A stretch of DNA of 64,000 bases, taken from the NCBI RefSeq assembly GCF_963576615.1, contig NC_088711.1, forward strand, positions 8,178,869 to 8,242,868. Reading direction: 5' to 3'. This DNA comes from Watersipora subatra (taxonomy: Eukaryota > Bryozoa > Gymnolaemata > Cheilostomatida > Watersiporidae). The notes below the pieces were generated by a model. The model saw nothing but the letters and a program-made list of their open reading frames with translations, was not told the origin of the DNA and did no database searches. How positions within the stretch are numbered: position 1 is the first letter of the stretch; each line of letters begins with the position of its first letter. Below, one piece after another: positions 48,900 to 60,251 of the stretch. Both the position numbers and the translations under genes were made by a program.

Positions 48900-50930
48900 T
48901 TACTGGTGTTTTTCTCTTACCTAAGCTTTTACAGTATTTCACCTGCTTCACTGCTCATTCAATACTCCACAATAACTGCCCTAAATATCTCAGCTATAGC
49001 TTTCAAACCATAAACCATGATCACAGAACCAGGACCAGATTTCAATTACTTAGTGCCGTAAACCACAACAAACTCAACAGTAAAAAATTGCTAAATTTAT
49101 TTAATAGCCTGAGGTATAAATACAAAGGTATGAAAAAATCCAATAAAAAGTTAGTGCAACAAGCTAAGAGATCATATTTACATGCACGACTATACAAACC
49201 ACTACTCACTGGCAATAGTAAATCTTTTTTCAACTAGCTAAAGGAGAGTAGAAGCAATGCAAGCAACATCATTCCAGATCTTAAATATGATGATAAGTTG
49301 GCTCAAACACCAGCGGAGAAAGCTATGTTTCTGGGTTCCTTTTTTGAGTCTGTCTTTGTCAAAGATGATGGCCAATCACCTGAAATGAAATCAGTGGATA
49401 TACCTAAAGATAAAACTGACTTGATAATTTCTAGAGAAGGAGTATTCGACCTGTTGCGAAATCTAGAGGAAAGTAAAACTGGGGACCTGATTATTTGTCT
49501 AGTAAAGTTTTAAAATTGTTTTCTCGCATTATAGCTCCATGTCTTACGGAGATTTTTCAATACTCGTTAGACAGTTACACAATACCATCAATCTGGAAAG
49601 TTGCTAGGGTCATACCTATTTATAAAAAAGGAAGTAAAGAATTACCCACTAACTACAGACCAGTGTCTTTGACATGCATTACTTGTAAACTTCTCGAACA
49701 TATTGTATCTTCTAAAATTCATGATCATCTAAACACATACAACATTTTGCACGATGGTCAGCATGGATGTAGAAGTGGAAGATCGTGTGATTCCCAGCTT
49801 GTTTATACAATTAACGATCTTGCTTCTAATCTGGATAATAGAATTATTACAGATGTAATCACATTAGATTTTTCTAAGGGATTTGATACTGTGAATCATC
49901 GTAAACTTTTACTCAAACTCAACTATTACGGTATAAATAAAAAACTTATTTTTTTGATAGAGGATTTTTTATCTAACTGAAGGCAATTTGTTTCCGTGGA
50001 AGATGCCAACTCTCCATTTTGTCCAATTAACTCAGGAGTGCCCCAAGGGTCAGTTATGGGACCCCTTCTTTTTTTATTGTACGTTAATGACTTGCCAGAC
50101 CTTATGGTGTCAGAATGCCGACTGTTTGCTGACGATACTCTTATTTAATTCCCGCGTCAACAAAGCGGTATTGCAACAAGACCTTAGGGTACTCCAAAAG
50201 TATTCTAATGAGTGGTAATTGACTTTTAATGTTTCTAAATGTGCTGTTCTTTCAGTTGGAGAGTCGAATTCAAAAGCAAGTTATTTTTTATGTGACCAAA
50301 GTTTAGACAATGTTGATTCACATCCATATCTTGGCATTGAGTTGCAAAATAACCTGAAATGGGAAATTCACTATGTAAAAATAATAAGCAAAGCTAATAA
50401 AACATTACATATGCTAAGGAGAGTTTTAAAGCATGCTGACACAAAAACTCGGCAGATTGCTTATTTTTCTTTGGTGAGGCCACTTTTAGAGTATGGGTGC
50501 ACGGTATGGGACCCGTTTATGAAAAAAGATATCAAAGGATTTGAGAAAATACAGAACACCACTTTAAGGTTCATTTTTAAACTAAAGGGGCAAGTCACTT
50601 TTACAGAAATAAGAGCAAATACAGGGATCGAGAGTTTAGCTAAACGGCGAAAAGATATTAGATGTGCATTTTATTTAAAAGCAGTGGAAAGGAACTTTAC
50701 GGTCCCTGATTTTAAAAATGCTGTCAAGCACCACAACACTCGACAGAAAGCAGGTCTGTTTGTGCCAACAATCCGGACAAATGCGTTTTTTAATTCTTTT
50801 TGGCCGAGAACAACTCGAGACCTGAGAGGTTTTTAGTAAAGAATTTTTGTAATAAAAGAGTTCCCACACCTTTCCTTCTTTCTAGAAGGGTGTAGTGGGA
50901 AAATTTTAGATTAGATTAGATTAGCCTCTG
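48900..50930 (+). mobile_element. 5'-truncated LINE B (CR1/jockey-like), broken by frameshifts and stops
   Basis: Visible RT pieces in order: a linker region (about 49017-49490, one stop near 49236), RT fingers/palm (49495-49980: IWKVARVIPIYKKGS, NYRPVSLT, DFSKGFDTVNH), a frameshifted catalytic region near 50125 (FADDTLI), then the thumb/C-terminal region (50219-50836: SYLGIEL-like PYLGIEL, ARPLLEYGC-like VRPLLEYGC). The 3' end has a stem-loop (ACACC..CTTCT / AGAAGGGTGT) and a short GATTA(G) repeat tail (50910-50927). No endonuclease found upstream. At least two frame breaks make it inactive. Confidence 0.9.
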
Positions 50931-53900
50931 CACTTATTTAAGAACTCTTCCTCTGCATTAGTTTAAAACAAAACTCAAACTACACCTATCCTTTGGCTAA
51001 TAATACCATTCACCAGCTAGCCTTACCTATTGTAACATTTCTGTATTGTACTTAGTTTTCATAAATAGAAATCTGTTGTAATAGATATGCATAGCTATGT
51101 TCACAGAGCTTATATTTGTCCTCGTTTTGTTTAAACAGTACTCATGTTAATCCTAAAGCTTGCTTTTTACATATTTTATGCTTTCAGTTCCAGCATTATT
51201 ATATTAGTTAGACCACTCATTAGTTTTATAATTTTGTACACTGCTTTTTGATTAGTTTACTTCCTGTGGTACTTTGTGGAAAACATTGCAAAATATCATT
51301 ATCGATTACCACAATAAAGATTGCTCATAATAATAATTAATTTCACTCATTTAGCTGCTGAAAATCCAAAGGCGTAATGATTTTCTCTATCATATCTAAT
51401 GGTCTATTTTTAAAATTATTTTGCAAAAAGCCCACAAAAATTATGTATCTGGCTTAAATCAGTGGCTCATCACGCGTCAGGATCGTTTTAAAGAACTTGT
51501 ATAAAATTTGTGGAAACCTGCTCTAAACTACTTATATTTTGTGACAATATAATTGTGGCATTTAATAAACAGTTGTGTACGGCATGGTCACAGCAAAGCT
51601 ATGTTAACACTACCAATACCTGGAATAGAACTTTTATGGTAATCTCTACGCAAAATAGCAGACATGTTTTTGAAACAGCTGACACATCAAAAAGCCAATA
51701 AATGAAACTGATGAGATTAAATAGATTAAAATTTGCACAAATTAGTCTAGAAAATTTTAGAACTATGTAACAGCAATCAGCATCAAAAAGAGTAAATATA
51801 AATTTTTGTAAACAAAACCTGTATGATAAAGAAACAATTGATTTGGAACTTGGTCACAATTAGAATATTTTTTTGCTTTTTTGACCAGCTTTAAAGACCT
51901 CTGAAAATAAGCTGACATGTGCCAAGATTCTTGGTCATCACTTTATATCTCCATTTGGCCAAAGCCAACAGCTAAAATAATACATGAAAATCCCATTGAA
52001 ATATTTATTGACTCACTGTAAATTGGTTTAAAATTAAACAAGCTAGAACTCCAAATTCACATGTCATACAAAAACCAGATGTTGTTATAGTCATTCAAGC
52101 TTTAACTATTTGCCTAAAAGATTTATTTCAAACTGCCATTGAAGCAACATGACGTAACATAACGTAACGTAACATTCTCGGTTATTTCGGTGCATAAAAG
52201 TAATGAACTCATCATTCTTCTATACTTGAATATAATCCAAATGGTTTTCTATAAAGTAACCCATACAGATTTGGATGACGTAGGCTGTGTTCCTTGACAC
52301 TTCGCTCTATGCTTCATACTGTAAACTGATAAAAATATGAAGCCTTGCTGCGGTGCTTGATTTCAAAGAGGCTTTCAAAAGTTTATAGCAACACTTTAAG
52401 TTGGAAGCTTAACTGAATTTTTGATCTAAACTCCTTAGTTTTGGGAAGGTTGTTAACGAAAAAGTTCTCTGTAAAAAAATGAAACCTTGAGTGTCTCCTG
52501 AGAGCCTTAGTATGTAGCCTTTAGCTCTATACTTTCAACTGTATGAGTTTACTTTAATACAAGTTATCATGATGACAACAAACAGATAATATAGTAGAAA
52601 ATTAGTACTCATGGGGACGCAGCAAAATTGCGAGCCAGTCTTAATGCTGTGTACATGGCTAGCATAAACAACAATGACATGTGATTGATTTCAAAACTTC
52701 ATGATTTGATGCCAATATATGCGAATCAAATGTATAATTATTTTGTTTTAAGGTTTGATTTTCATGGCGCTAAAAAAAGTTGCACTAGCCCTTAATACTA
52801 TAGTGCATGTTTACATTTAGCTTTTAATCAGTGTGTGTGCTCTAGCCTTTGTAGTCTGATAGTAAAATATGTTCGTTCATAAGCATGACCGTTTACTGGT
52901 CTAATATTTTTCCTGAAGAGAATAGGCTACCGAATAGACATGAGCTTGACCTTTAGAATCTGATAAAAATTCAAGATTTACTTGAGTTTATTTTTTGAAT
53001 GATATCTCAAACTCTTGCAATGTTGTACAAGCGTAATAACCATGATAACTAAAACTCAAAGTTTTCAGCACTTCAATGACTGCTTCCCACTGAGGACAAT
53101 TGTAGAGAAGAAACAACATCAACCATCAAAACACATTCAGTTCCATGCAAAAAACGGAAATTATATTCTTTATTAGGCTGTTAGTAAAGATTTTAATAAT
53201 TAGTAAACATCAAGTTGTTACAGTATTTATTGCAATGTCAAATAAGCATGCTGTAGCAAATGAAGGCATTCCCCATAGATATCTCTGGTGTTCAAAAATG
53301 GATACGTCAATAAGTGAGGTAGAGCGAATTAACCATCAGTGATAGTGCTTTTGATTTCATACAATATAAAAGGTTGCTCTTTTTTGGCAGATTTTTTAAA
53401 GCGAACTTGAAAGTTTTCCTATGCAGATAGCTGATTACACGTTTTTATAAGATAGCAGATAGAGGCAAGTTCACTCACACAAAACCGTCTTGTCTGACCT
53501 GCTTAACACGTCACTGTTGAAGTATACTTTCTTGAAAAACATGAAATAGCTTAAGAGGTGGTAGACCTTGCATAAGTTAATTAGTATGTTTATTAATCTA
53601 ACCATTAGTCATGAGGATTCAAAACTGGTTTAGTAGTTGCAATTTATTAGTACTTTTCATTACTCAGCCGTTATGTAATTATGTCATACAACAACTTCAG
53701 ATGGATTATTCTGAGTCGGATATTAGCGAAATTCTTTTCAGCTAATTTGTTTTACATACAAACAGGTGGCCTTGTACTGTTTATTTTTTTGCAGATTTCA
53801 GTCAAAAATAATGTGATATTATATAATTATTATCAAAGTTTGCAGTTTATCTGTTTTCATAGAATGTGCGTTACCACACATGCTGAACCTGCCAAACTAA

Positions 53901-55579
53901 GTTCTCAAAAGAAAATAATGCCTGTCAAACCCAGACTCTATGTAGAAAGTGTTGCAAAAACAATGCCAATAGGCTCATGTTCTAAAAAATTTAACATTCA
54001 CATCATTGTTATATTCTAATAAGTGCAGCTAAATGGGTATTTGAAGCACCTGCTAATAAGTATTGCTAAAAAGGTCTTTAAAGCACCTGATAATATGTCA
54101 TTTAACATTGGTGATGGGAAAAACTCAAGTTTTTGTTTATATCACTTTTTCAAATTCCATATCTGCTGTGGTATCAGGTTATACATAGATATTAGATGAA
54201 AATTAAAAAGTATTTTATGAAACTGTTAGCTACTTTTCTTGTCAAATTATGTAGGTTAAAGTTAATTTTAAGACGGTTTACATGTCAGATGTTTTCTATT
54301 AAATCAAACCCAATCATCTGACAACCGAATATAACCTGGACAAATACAACATAAAAGTTCTTGATGCCTGTTATTGCGCTTCTCTTAGAACACTTGGAAT
54401 GATATATTTCATATATTATATATGACATTGTATGTAATAACAAGAACAAGGAATTTTCGAAAACTCATACTGAGACTTGAAAGTAAATACATACATAATT
54501 GGTAGTCTAAAATAGATAAAACAATATAAAATCGGTTTGTTAAAAAATAAGACATTAAAAAGAAAAGATTACAACAGGTAATAATGTTAGAACAAGTTTT
54601 TCCAACAATACAGCATTGGTGGTTGATACACGCTACATTTTATTTTGTTTATTTTATTTTTGTTAATTTTATCATTTTGACTATAGTGTGACTCTTTAAT
54701 TGTTCACATTTGACTTTGATTGCAAAGCTAGAAAGCATAAACCTGGAAAACTTGCAGACGATTGATGGTGTTATTGATAGATGTTAAAAAGCTCACAAAA
54801 ATTAGTTTCTCCAAATTGAGTAGTTCAGTAAAGGTGAAGTTAAGCCTGTTCAGGCTAGTAGCATACACAGTTGCTAAACAGCTACAACAAACCTCTGCAA
54901 GTAAGAAATATACAAATTAATGATAGAAATTCGCTTATTAATGTTATGTAGATGACTTTTACATTGCTCCAAAACAGTTGCATACAGTCAGTTAGTTTAA
55001 TGGTTTTCCATGTAGCCATCTAAAGGTTTTCTCTATTGAGAGATGTAATGGTTCTCCCTATTAAGAAATGTAATGGTTTTCCCTATTGAGAGATGTAATG
55101 GTTTTCCCTATTGAGAGATGTAATGGTTTTTCCTGTATGAACTACTTTAAACTTACTAAAGTTAATTGCTCTGTTTAACAAAAACGAAGATTAGCTTAAA
55201 AAATAAGCTGGTGTAGCATTAACAGTTGCAGTTGTAGTTAGTTGTAGTTTTTTTATGGTTCACAAGTCGTGGCTTTCTGTAAGTTCTGTCTAAATAACAG
55301 TAAAATGATTATCAAATAAACGGCATCCAACAGTTCGTCCAAGATGTAATGCTATAGAAGCAGATCAGCTATTGAAAACATTTCATAACTGGCTATACTC
55401 GAGGCAGATCTGTAGCTGCCAGTGGATTATATCGCCCATTCATTTTTTATTTGCGGCTCATTTTCCAAAATTTCTGTCGATTCTGATTTATTTGCATCAC
55501 TTTTTTTCAGCTGGTGAATAACTTGCTGCAATAGATTGCCCAATGTTTTTAGGACAAATTATATTTCATACTTTCTGGT
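50931..55579. other. Gene-poor AT-rich intergenic region
   Basis: About 4.6 kb between the LINE and CIAO1. A 112-codon frame at 53681-54019 has low-complexity hydrophobic composition and no recognisable homology. The only repeat I noticed is the 25-bp array at 55027-55135. The last 150 bp should include the CIAO1 promoter. Confidence 0.5.
55027..55135. repeat. 25-bp minisatellite, about 4 copies
   Basis: Unit GAGAGATGTAATGGTTTTCC followed by CTATT, with variants in the first two copies, about 450 bp upstream of CIAO1. Confidence 0.85.
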
Positions 55580-58500
55580 ATGTCTGGAAATCTAGAAGCG
55601 ATCTGCACTCTAGAAGGGCATGACGACTGTGTCTGGTGTGTTTCATGGAATCATGCCGGGACACTTTTGGCATCATGTGGCTCTGATAAATCTATACGAA
55701 TCTGGATGCTCGAAGGTATATATATTGACTTGTCGGTATGACTTATATAGCACAATGGTCAGCATTGAGGTATAGCAGAGTTCAAATATTTCAAAGTTTT
55801 GAGAGTTTAAACAATTTTATTAAAGCTATTATGTACAAGTATAAATTAATTAAAATTTATATAAACAAACTAATTAAAATTCTTAAAGCTAAAATAGTTG
55901 GCTTACAGTTTTGTCAATGTTATTCATCTGTGTTCATGGTTCAGTAAACTGATACAATTGGCTCTTCAGGTCAGTCTTGGGTGTGCGTTAGTGTTCTCTC
56001 AAATTGTCACCAACGGACTGTTCGGTGCGTCTGCTGGTCTCCATGTGACAAGCTCTTGACATCGACTAGCTTTGACAGCACTACTGCTATCTGGGATAAA
56101 AAGACAAGTGAGTTTGAGTGCGCGTTGTCTCTTGAAGGACACAAAAATGAGGTGAAGGGTGCTTCCTGGTCTCCTTCTGGAATGTTCCTTGGTAAGTTAT
56201 TTGAGAGTGCCCTAAATTAGAAGCGCATTTGATATTCTGGTTGCAATGTCTACTTTACATACAACTGTGGAGGAGTGTCAAATAAAAAAAGGTAGCATGC
56301 GCTTGCGAGGTGTCAATGCAATGGTCACCATAACTGGCCTGTAATACTGGCCTGTAACTGACCTGTAACAACATAATTGGCCCGTCGTTTTGAGTTTCTG
56401 TTTGAGTAGCACCCAGTGCACGTATCCCAGTGCCAGTAATCTGTAATTTTAGATATGTGCAAGAAAAAGTAAATCTTTGCTCATTAAAGCAAGAAACATC
56501 CCTTCGTATTGTATTGAGCCAATAATACCAGTATTTTCACCAAGTAAATGTATCAGAATATTCTTTTAAATAACAAACTACATGTATAATGGTGTTGCTA
56601 CTCCCAGTTGTGACTCACAACTCAGTACTTGTTGGAACAGGATGTTATATGTTTCATAGAGTTATTTGTTTACCACTCTATAAAGAATATATTAAAATAA
56701 TATAAACAAGAAGGCAACAAGTTTTCTATCACAAAACAACATATGTACATACATTGTACTATATTGTGACAAATATAATATTACAGGTAAAACCTCATTA
56801 AGTCTATAAGGAAGGCATTCTGGGATTGGTTCAACAGTTATACTAGTATCGGCAAATGCCTTTCGTTTAGTTTCAACCATGGCTTTAAAAGTCACTATTC
56901 TAAACTTTGGCCAGCATATTAATCCTGATGTTCTGTAATGTTACAGCTACCTGCGGCAGAAACAAGGAAGTATGGATATGGGCAATAGACGACGACTCCG
57001 ACTATGATTGTGACAGTGTAATTACCTCCCACACACAAGATATTAAATCTGTCAAATGGCACCCCCACAAAGACACTTTGATTTCTACAAGTTATGATAA
57101 TACATTGAAAATATATGAGAAATTGGATGATGACTGGGAATGTATTAACACCTTAGGTGAGTCAGTCACAGTGTATGCCCTTATCTCAGCGAATAATATG
57201 TATTAACACCTTAGGTGAGGGAGGCACAGTGTATGCCTTTATCTCAACTAATAAGAAGATAAAGTGATTCTTACCAAATTAGCATCATGCTGCTCGTGTT
57301 GATGAAAATTTACTAAAAAATGTGGCTTTTGTGTTTGTGTGCCTGTGTTTGTGTGTGCCTCGCTTGACCAATTGACTTTCTTCTTGTTTTGTGTATGTAC
57401 TATCATGTTGTAAAGGACTCCACCGAGTTCCTCTGCTTGCTCCACAAAACAAACCACTCGAGTGCACAACAACAAATGCATATGTTTCTCAAATATATAT
57501 TAATTTAATAACTAGCTGTGCTACTAGCGTTGCACGTGTCTTAAAAATCAGCTTATAAACAATGAGAGGTAATGAGAGTTGTCTGTCACTTGCTTTTAGC
57601 CTGGCACATTGCCAATGGATAATTTGAGTAAACTTACTAATAAGAGTTACCCTTCTCCGTGGCCATATGCCATGACTTTGAGTCGTGACCGAAAACGGTA
57701 GCCTATTTGTTCCCATATAGCGACATATATCACCTAGTGAATCTATCGAGCTCTGTGGTTTGGTAAGGCGTCAAACTGACGAATGGGAGTTTCCGAGATC
57801 AAATCTTCTGCTTTACGGTTTCATTAATCCAAGATTTTAATAGCTATAGCTGGACATAAACAACGACGACAAACTTTGAGAAATATACATGTGTATATAG
57901 AAGATACAGTCAATAGTAGTGCACATACGAGTGAACTGCATAGAATGAGACTTTCAGGTACTTTGGTCGTCATCACTTTAGTCGCTCTTTTAATACTCTT
58001 GTTTATCGATTGGCTCCACCTCTTGATATCATGGTCGACTCGGCAGCTGACCTTCGGCTAACCGGAAGTATTACCGGTGGTCATGTCGCCTGCCGAGTCA
58101 CCTCCTCGGTGTCTGTCCTTTGTGGTCTGCCACATTATGCCTTATTTGTAGTGGTTTCTTTGAATTTGTTCTTTCTAAGTGATTTGTAATGTTTGTAATG
58201 TTAGACCTAAGGCATTCATAAGGCTACATCGCTGACTACTAGTTGCACTTTAGAGTCGCACACGAGTACAGTCTGGGCTGCCTCATTTGACGAGACTGGC
58301 TCAAGGATCGCTTCCTGCTCAGATGACTGCACTGTGAAGATATGGCAAGAATATCCAAAGAATAATAAAGAAGGTAAAACTGGGTGGATTTTTGTTTTCC
58401 TCATTTGTCATAAAGGAATTATGTCTTCCTATCATCTGTTGTGCTATCTTTTGGGTTGTTATTACTGTTAACTTTTGTGTTGTTATTACTGTTAATTTTC

Positions 58501-59442
58501 GTGTTATTATTACTGTTAACTTTCGTTTTGTTATTACTGGTTCTTTCTCTTATGATTTTGCAAGGTATAATAACACCTGGGAACCATTCTGCTTGGAAAT
58601 GTGTGAGCACACTATCTGGATACCATCAAAGGACTATTTATGACATCAAATGGTACGTAAAGTGGATATTGTTGGGCCTACTGATGGTTCTGACTAGTGC
58701 CCTCCAGCTCTGAGCGTTTGATCTAGTAAAATAAGACTTGTGTGTCATTACTCTTCAGGTTTCAAGGTGGTTTGCTTACACCAGTACGTCATTTATTCAG
58801 AATTTTGATTAAAACATGGCCTATATGCGAGCAAAATGATGGTAGAAGTAGTTACAAGAACAGCTAAGGTCTACCAACCTGAAGTGTTCAATATTTACAT
58901 AGAGAATAGCTTTGTTATGCGCCCAACTTGCTTCAAGTTTATTACGTAAGATGGTTTTGTGCCATGGAAGAAGTGCTCAGGCATTGACATACTGGCATGA
59001 GTTTTAAATATTTTAACAATGGCGTTTACCACCTGCATCATATAAAGTTGCAAGACATTTGCATGCGCATCATACAATGGCCTGCTCACAAAGGTGAAAT
59101 CAAGGACCACTGTTGTAGCGAGTCAGTCTAGTCATTCAACTATCAATGGAGAATGAGACATCATAAGGATACCGTTTGTGATGAAGGGCCAACTCTTATC
59201 GTTATAGGAACAAAACTACAGGCTACATCGCTACAGCCTCTGGTGATAACGCTGTGAGGATATTCGCAGAGCTGCCCGACTCTGATCCATTTGCACCGAC
59301 CTTTCAGATGCTAGTTCAGATGAGAGATGCACATCAGGAGGATGTTAATAGCATTGACTGGAACCCCAAGCAACCAGATTTGCTTGCCTCTAGTAGTGAT
59401 GATGGGGAAGTGAAACTGTGGCGCTACAGCAGCTCAGTATGA
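55580..59442 (+). CDS. CIAO1: CIAO1, WD40 subunit of the cytosolic iron-sulfur protein assembly targeting complex
   Basis: CIAO1 (Cia1) with CIAO2B and MMS19 delivers Fe-S clusters to cytosolic and nuclear apoproteins (family knowledge). Exons 55580-55715, 55970-56191, 56947-57156, 58254-58373, 58565-58652, 59208-59442 (TGA) join in phase to 336 residues; human has 339. Seven WD40 blades are readable: [85 protein letters not shown]. Conserved landmarks include CHQRTVR (human GHQRTVR), [13 protein letters not shown] and [13 protein letters not shown]. Exon 4 uses the acceptor TTTAG at 58253; an acceptor at 58242 would hit a stop. Every exon except the fifth ends in phase 1. Confidence 0.95.
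57141..57255 (+). repeat. 58-bp tandem duplication spanning the CIAO1 exon 3 donor site
   Basis: The segment beginning TGTATTAACACCTTAGGTGA recurs at 57199, copying the last 16 coding bases, the GT donor and about 40 bp of intron. This leaves a second potential 5' splice site at 57215. Confidence 0.9.
57512..57881 (-). mobile_element. Non-autonomous Helitron-like element (copy 4)
   Basis: On the minus strand starts TCTCAAAGTTTGTCGTCGTT at 57881, carries TGTCCAGCTATAGCTATTAA and a tRNA-like block (on + about 57755-57800, GGGAGTTTCCGAGATCAAAT), and ends GTGCAACGC, spacer, ACAG CTAG|T at 57512. The terminal hairpin is degenerate. 370 bp, within CIAO1 intron 3. Confidence 0.65.
58452..58545. repeat. 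24-bp minisatellite in CIAO1 intron 4
   Basis: About four copies of GTTGTTATTACTGTTAACTT plus TTGT variants occupy much of the 191-bp intron between exons 4 and 5. Confidence 0.85.
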
Positions 59443-59823
59443 ACGTTCTAAAGCTTCTTTGAGCCACTTCAGAGCTAAACAAATTTTGTTAAGTTTTTCC
59501 AAAGCCCTGTAATTACTTTTCCAATTTTGCATATCTAAATGCTAATGATATATACAATGGATGGAAATAATTGCTTACAGCTTGTTATAATGTAATATAA
59601 TTGTTATAATATAATAGGTTATATAGGTAATATAATAGCTTGTTATAATATAGGTAATAATACGCTCGTTGCTGTGGCAGGTATTTGCATAACAACCACA
59701 GGATGGTCAGTTAATATTTTAGCTACCTATTTTGGATGAGCCTGAATTCCCTTTGTTTATATTTGGTAATACATAGACACTAAGGTGAATGTAAACTGAG
59801 TGAGCATGAAAAAGTACTAAATT

Positions 59824-59829
59824 TTTATT
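59824..59829 (-). promoter_or_regulatory. Candidate SKP2 polyadenylation signal (AATAAA on minus)
   Basis: TTTATT on +, the first canonical minus-strand AATAAA seen after the SKP2 stop, about 420 nt downstream. Assigned from position only. Confidence 0.4.
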
Positions 59830-59943
59830 AAAGTATATATCGTATAATGTACATGCTGGACAGACATATGACTCAGTTACTGCCATTCTTAGACACTTAG
59901 CGACCATAGAGAGATTACACATTTAGATAATGAATACAACAAA

Positions 59944-59949
59944 AATAAA
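59944..59949 (+). promoter_or_regulatory. Candidate CIAO1 polyadenylation signal AATAAA
   Basis: First canonical AATAAA on + after the CIAO1 stop, about 500 nt downstream, beyond the candidate SKP2 signal on the other strand. Confidence 0.4.
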
Positions 59950-60251
59950 ATATAGTTTTACAAAAAAAACTGCAAAACAAGATTTAAGAACAATAAAATA
60001 TGAAAAAGCACTGTAGATGAGCAGTGATCAGTCGATTAGACTAAAAGTAGAAGTATAAATTGTCTCCTATATCACTGGGATAAGCTATCACCAAGCTATT
60101 ATGTATATCTTATACATGTAGACCTTGACCCCTGTCGGAATAATGGAAAGCAGCAGCTAATATTTAATTAAACCTAACATAAATAAAATAATTACAATAG
60201 GTATAAACTAATACTATGAATCGGTTGACTGGTACATGCAAGTTATATCTT

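Larger units (their letters stand above)
59443..60251. other. Convergent 3' ends of CIAO1 and SKP2
   Basis: 809 bp between two convergent stop codons, AT-rich, with short repeats of TTGTTATAATATA (59580-59670). Both 3' UTRs must end here. Confidence 0.6.

Noticed and set aside
53681-54019. 112-codon ORF between the LINE and CIAO1
   Set aside because: No domain, biased AT-driven composition, no splice partners; likely chance.
58242-58253. Acceptor CTACTAG at 58242 for CIAO1 exon 4
   Set aside because: In the required phase it gives an immediate TAG stop; the TTTAG acceptor at 58253 restores the conserved [10 protein letters not shown] sequence.
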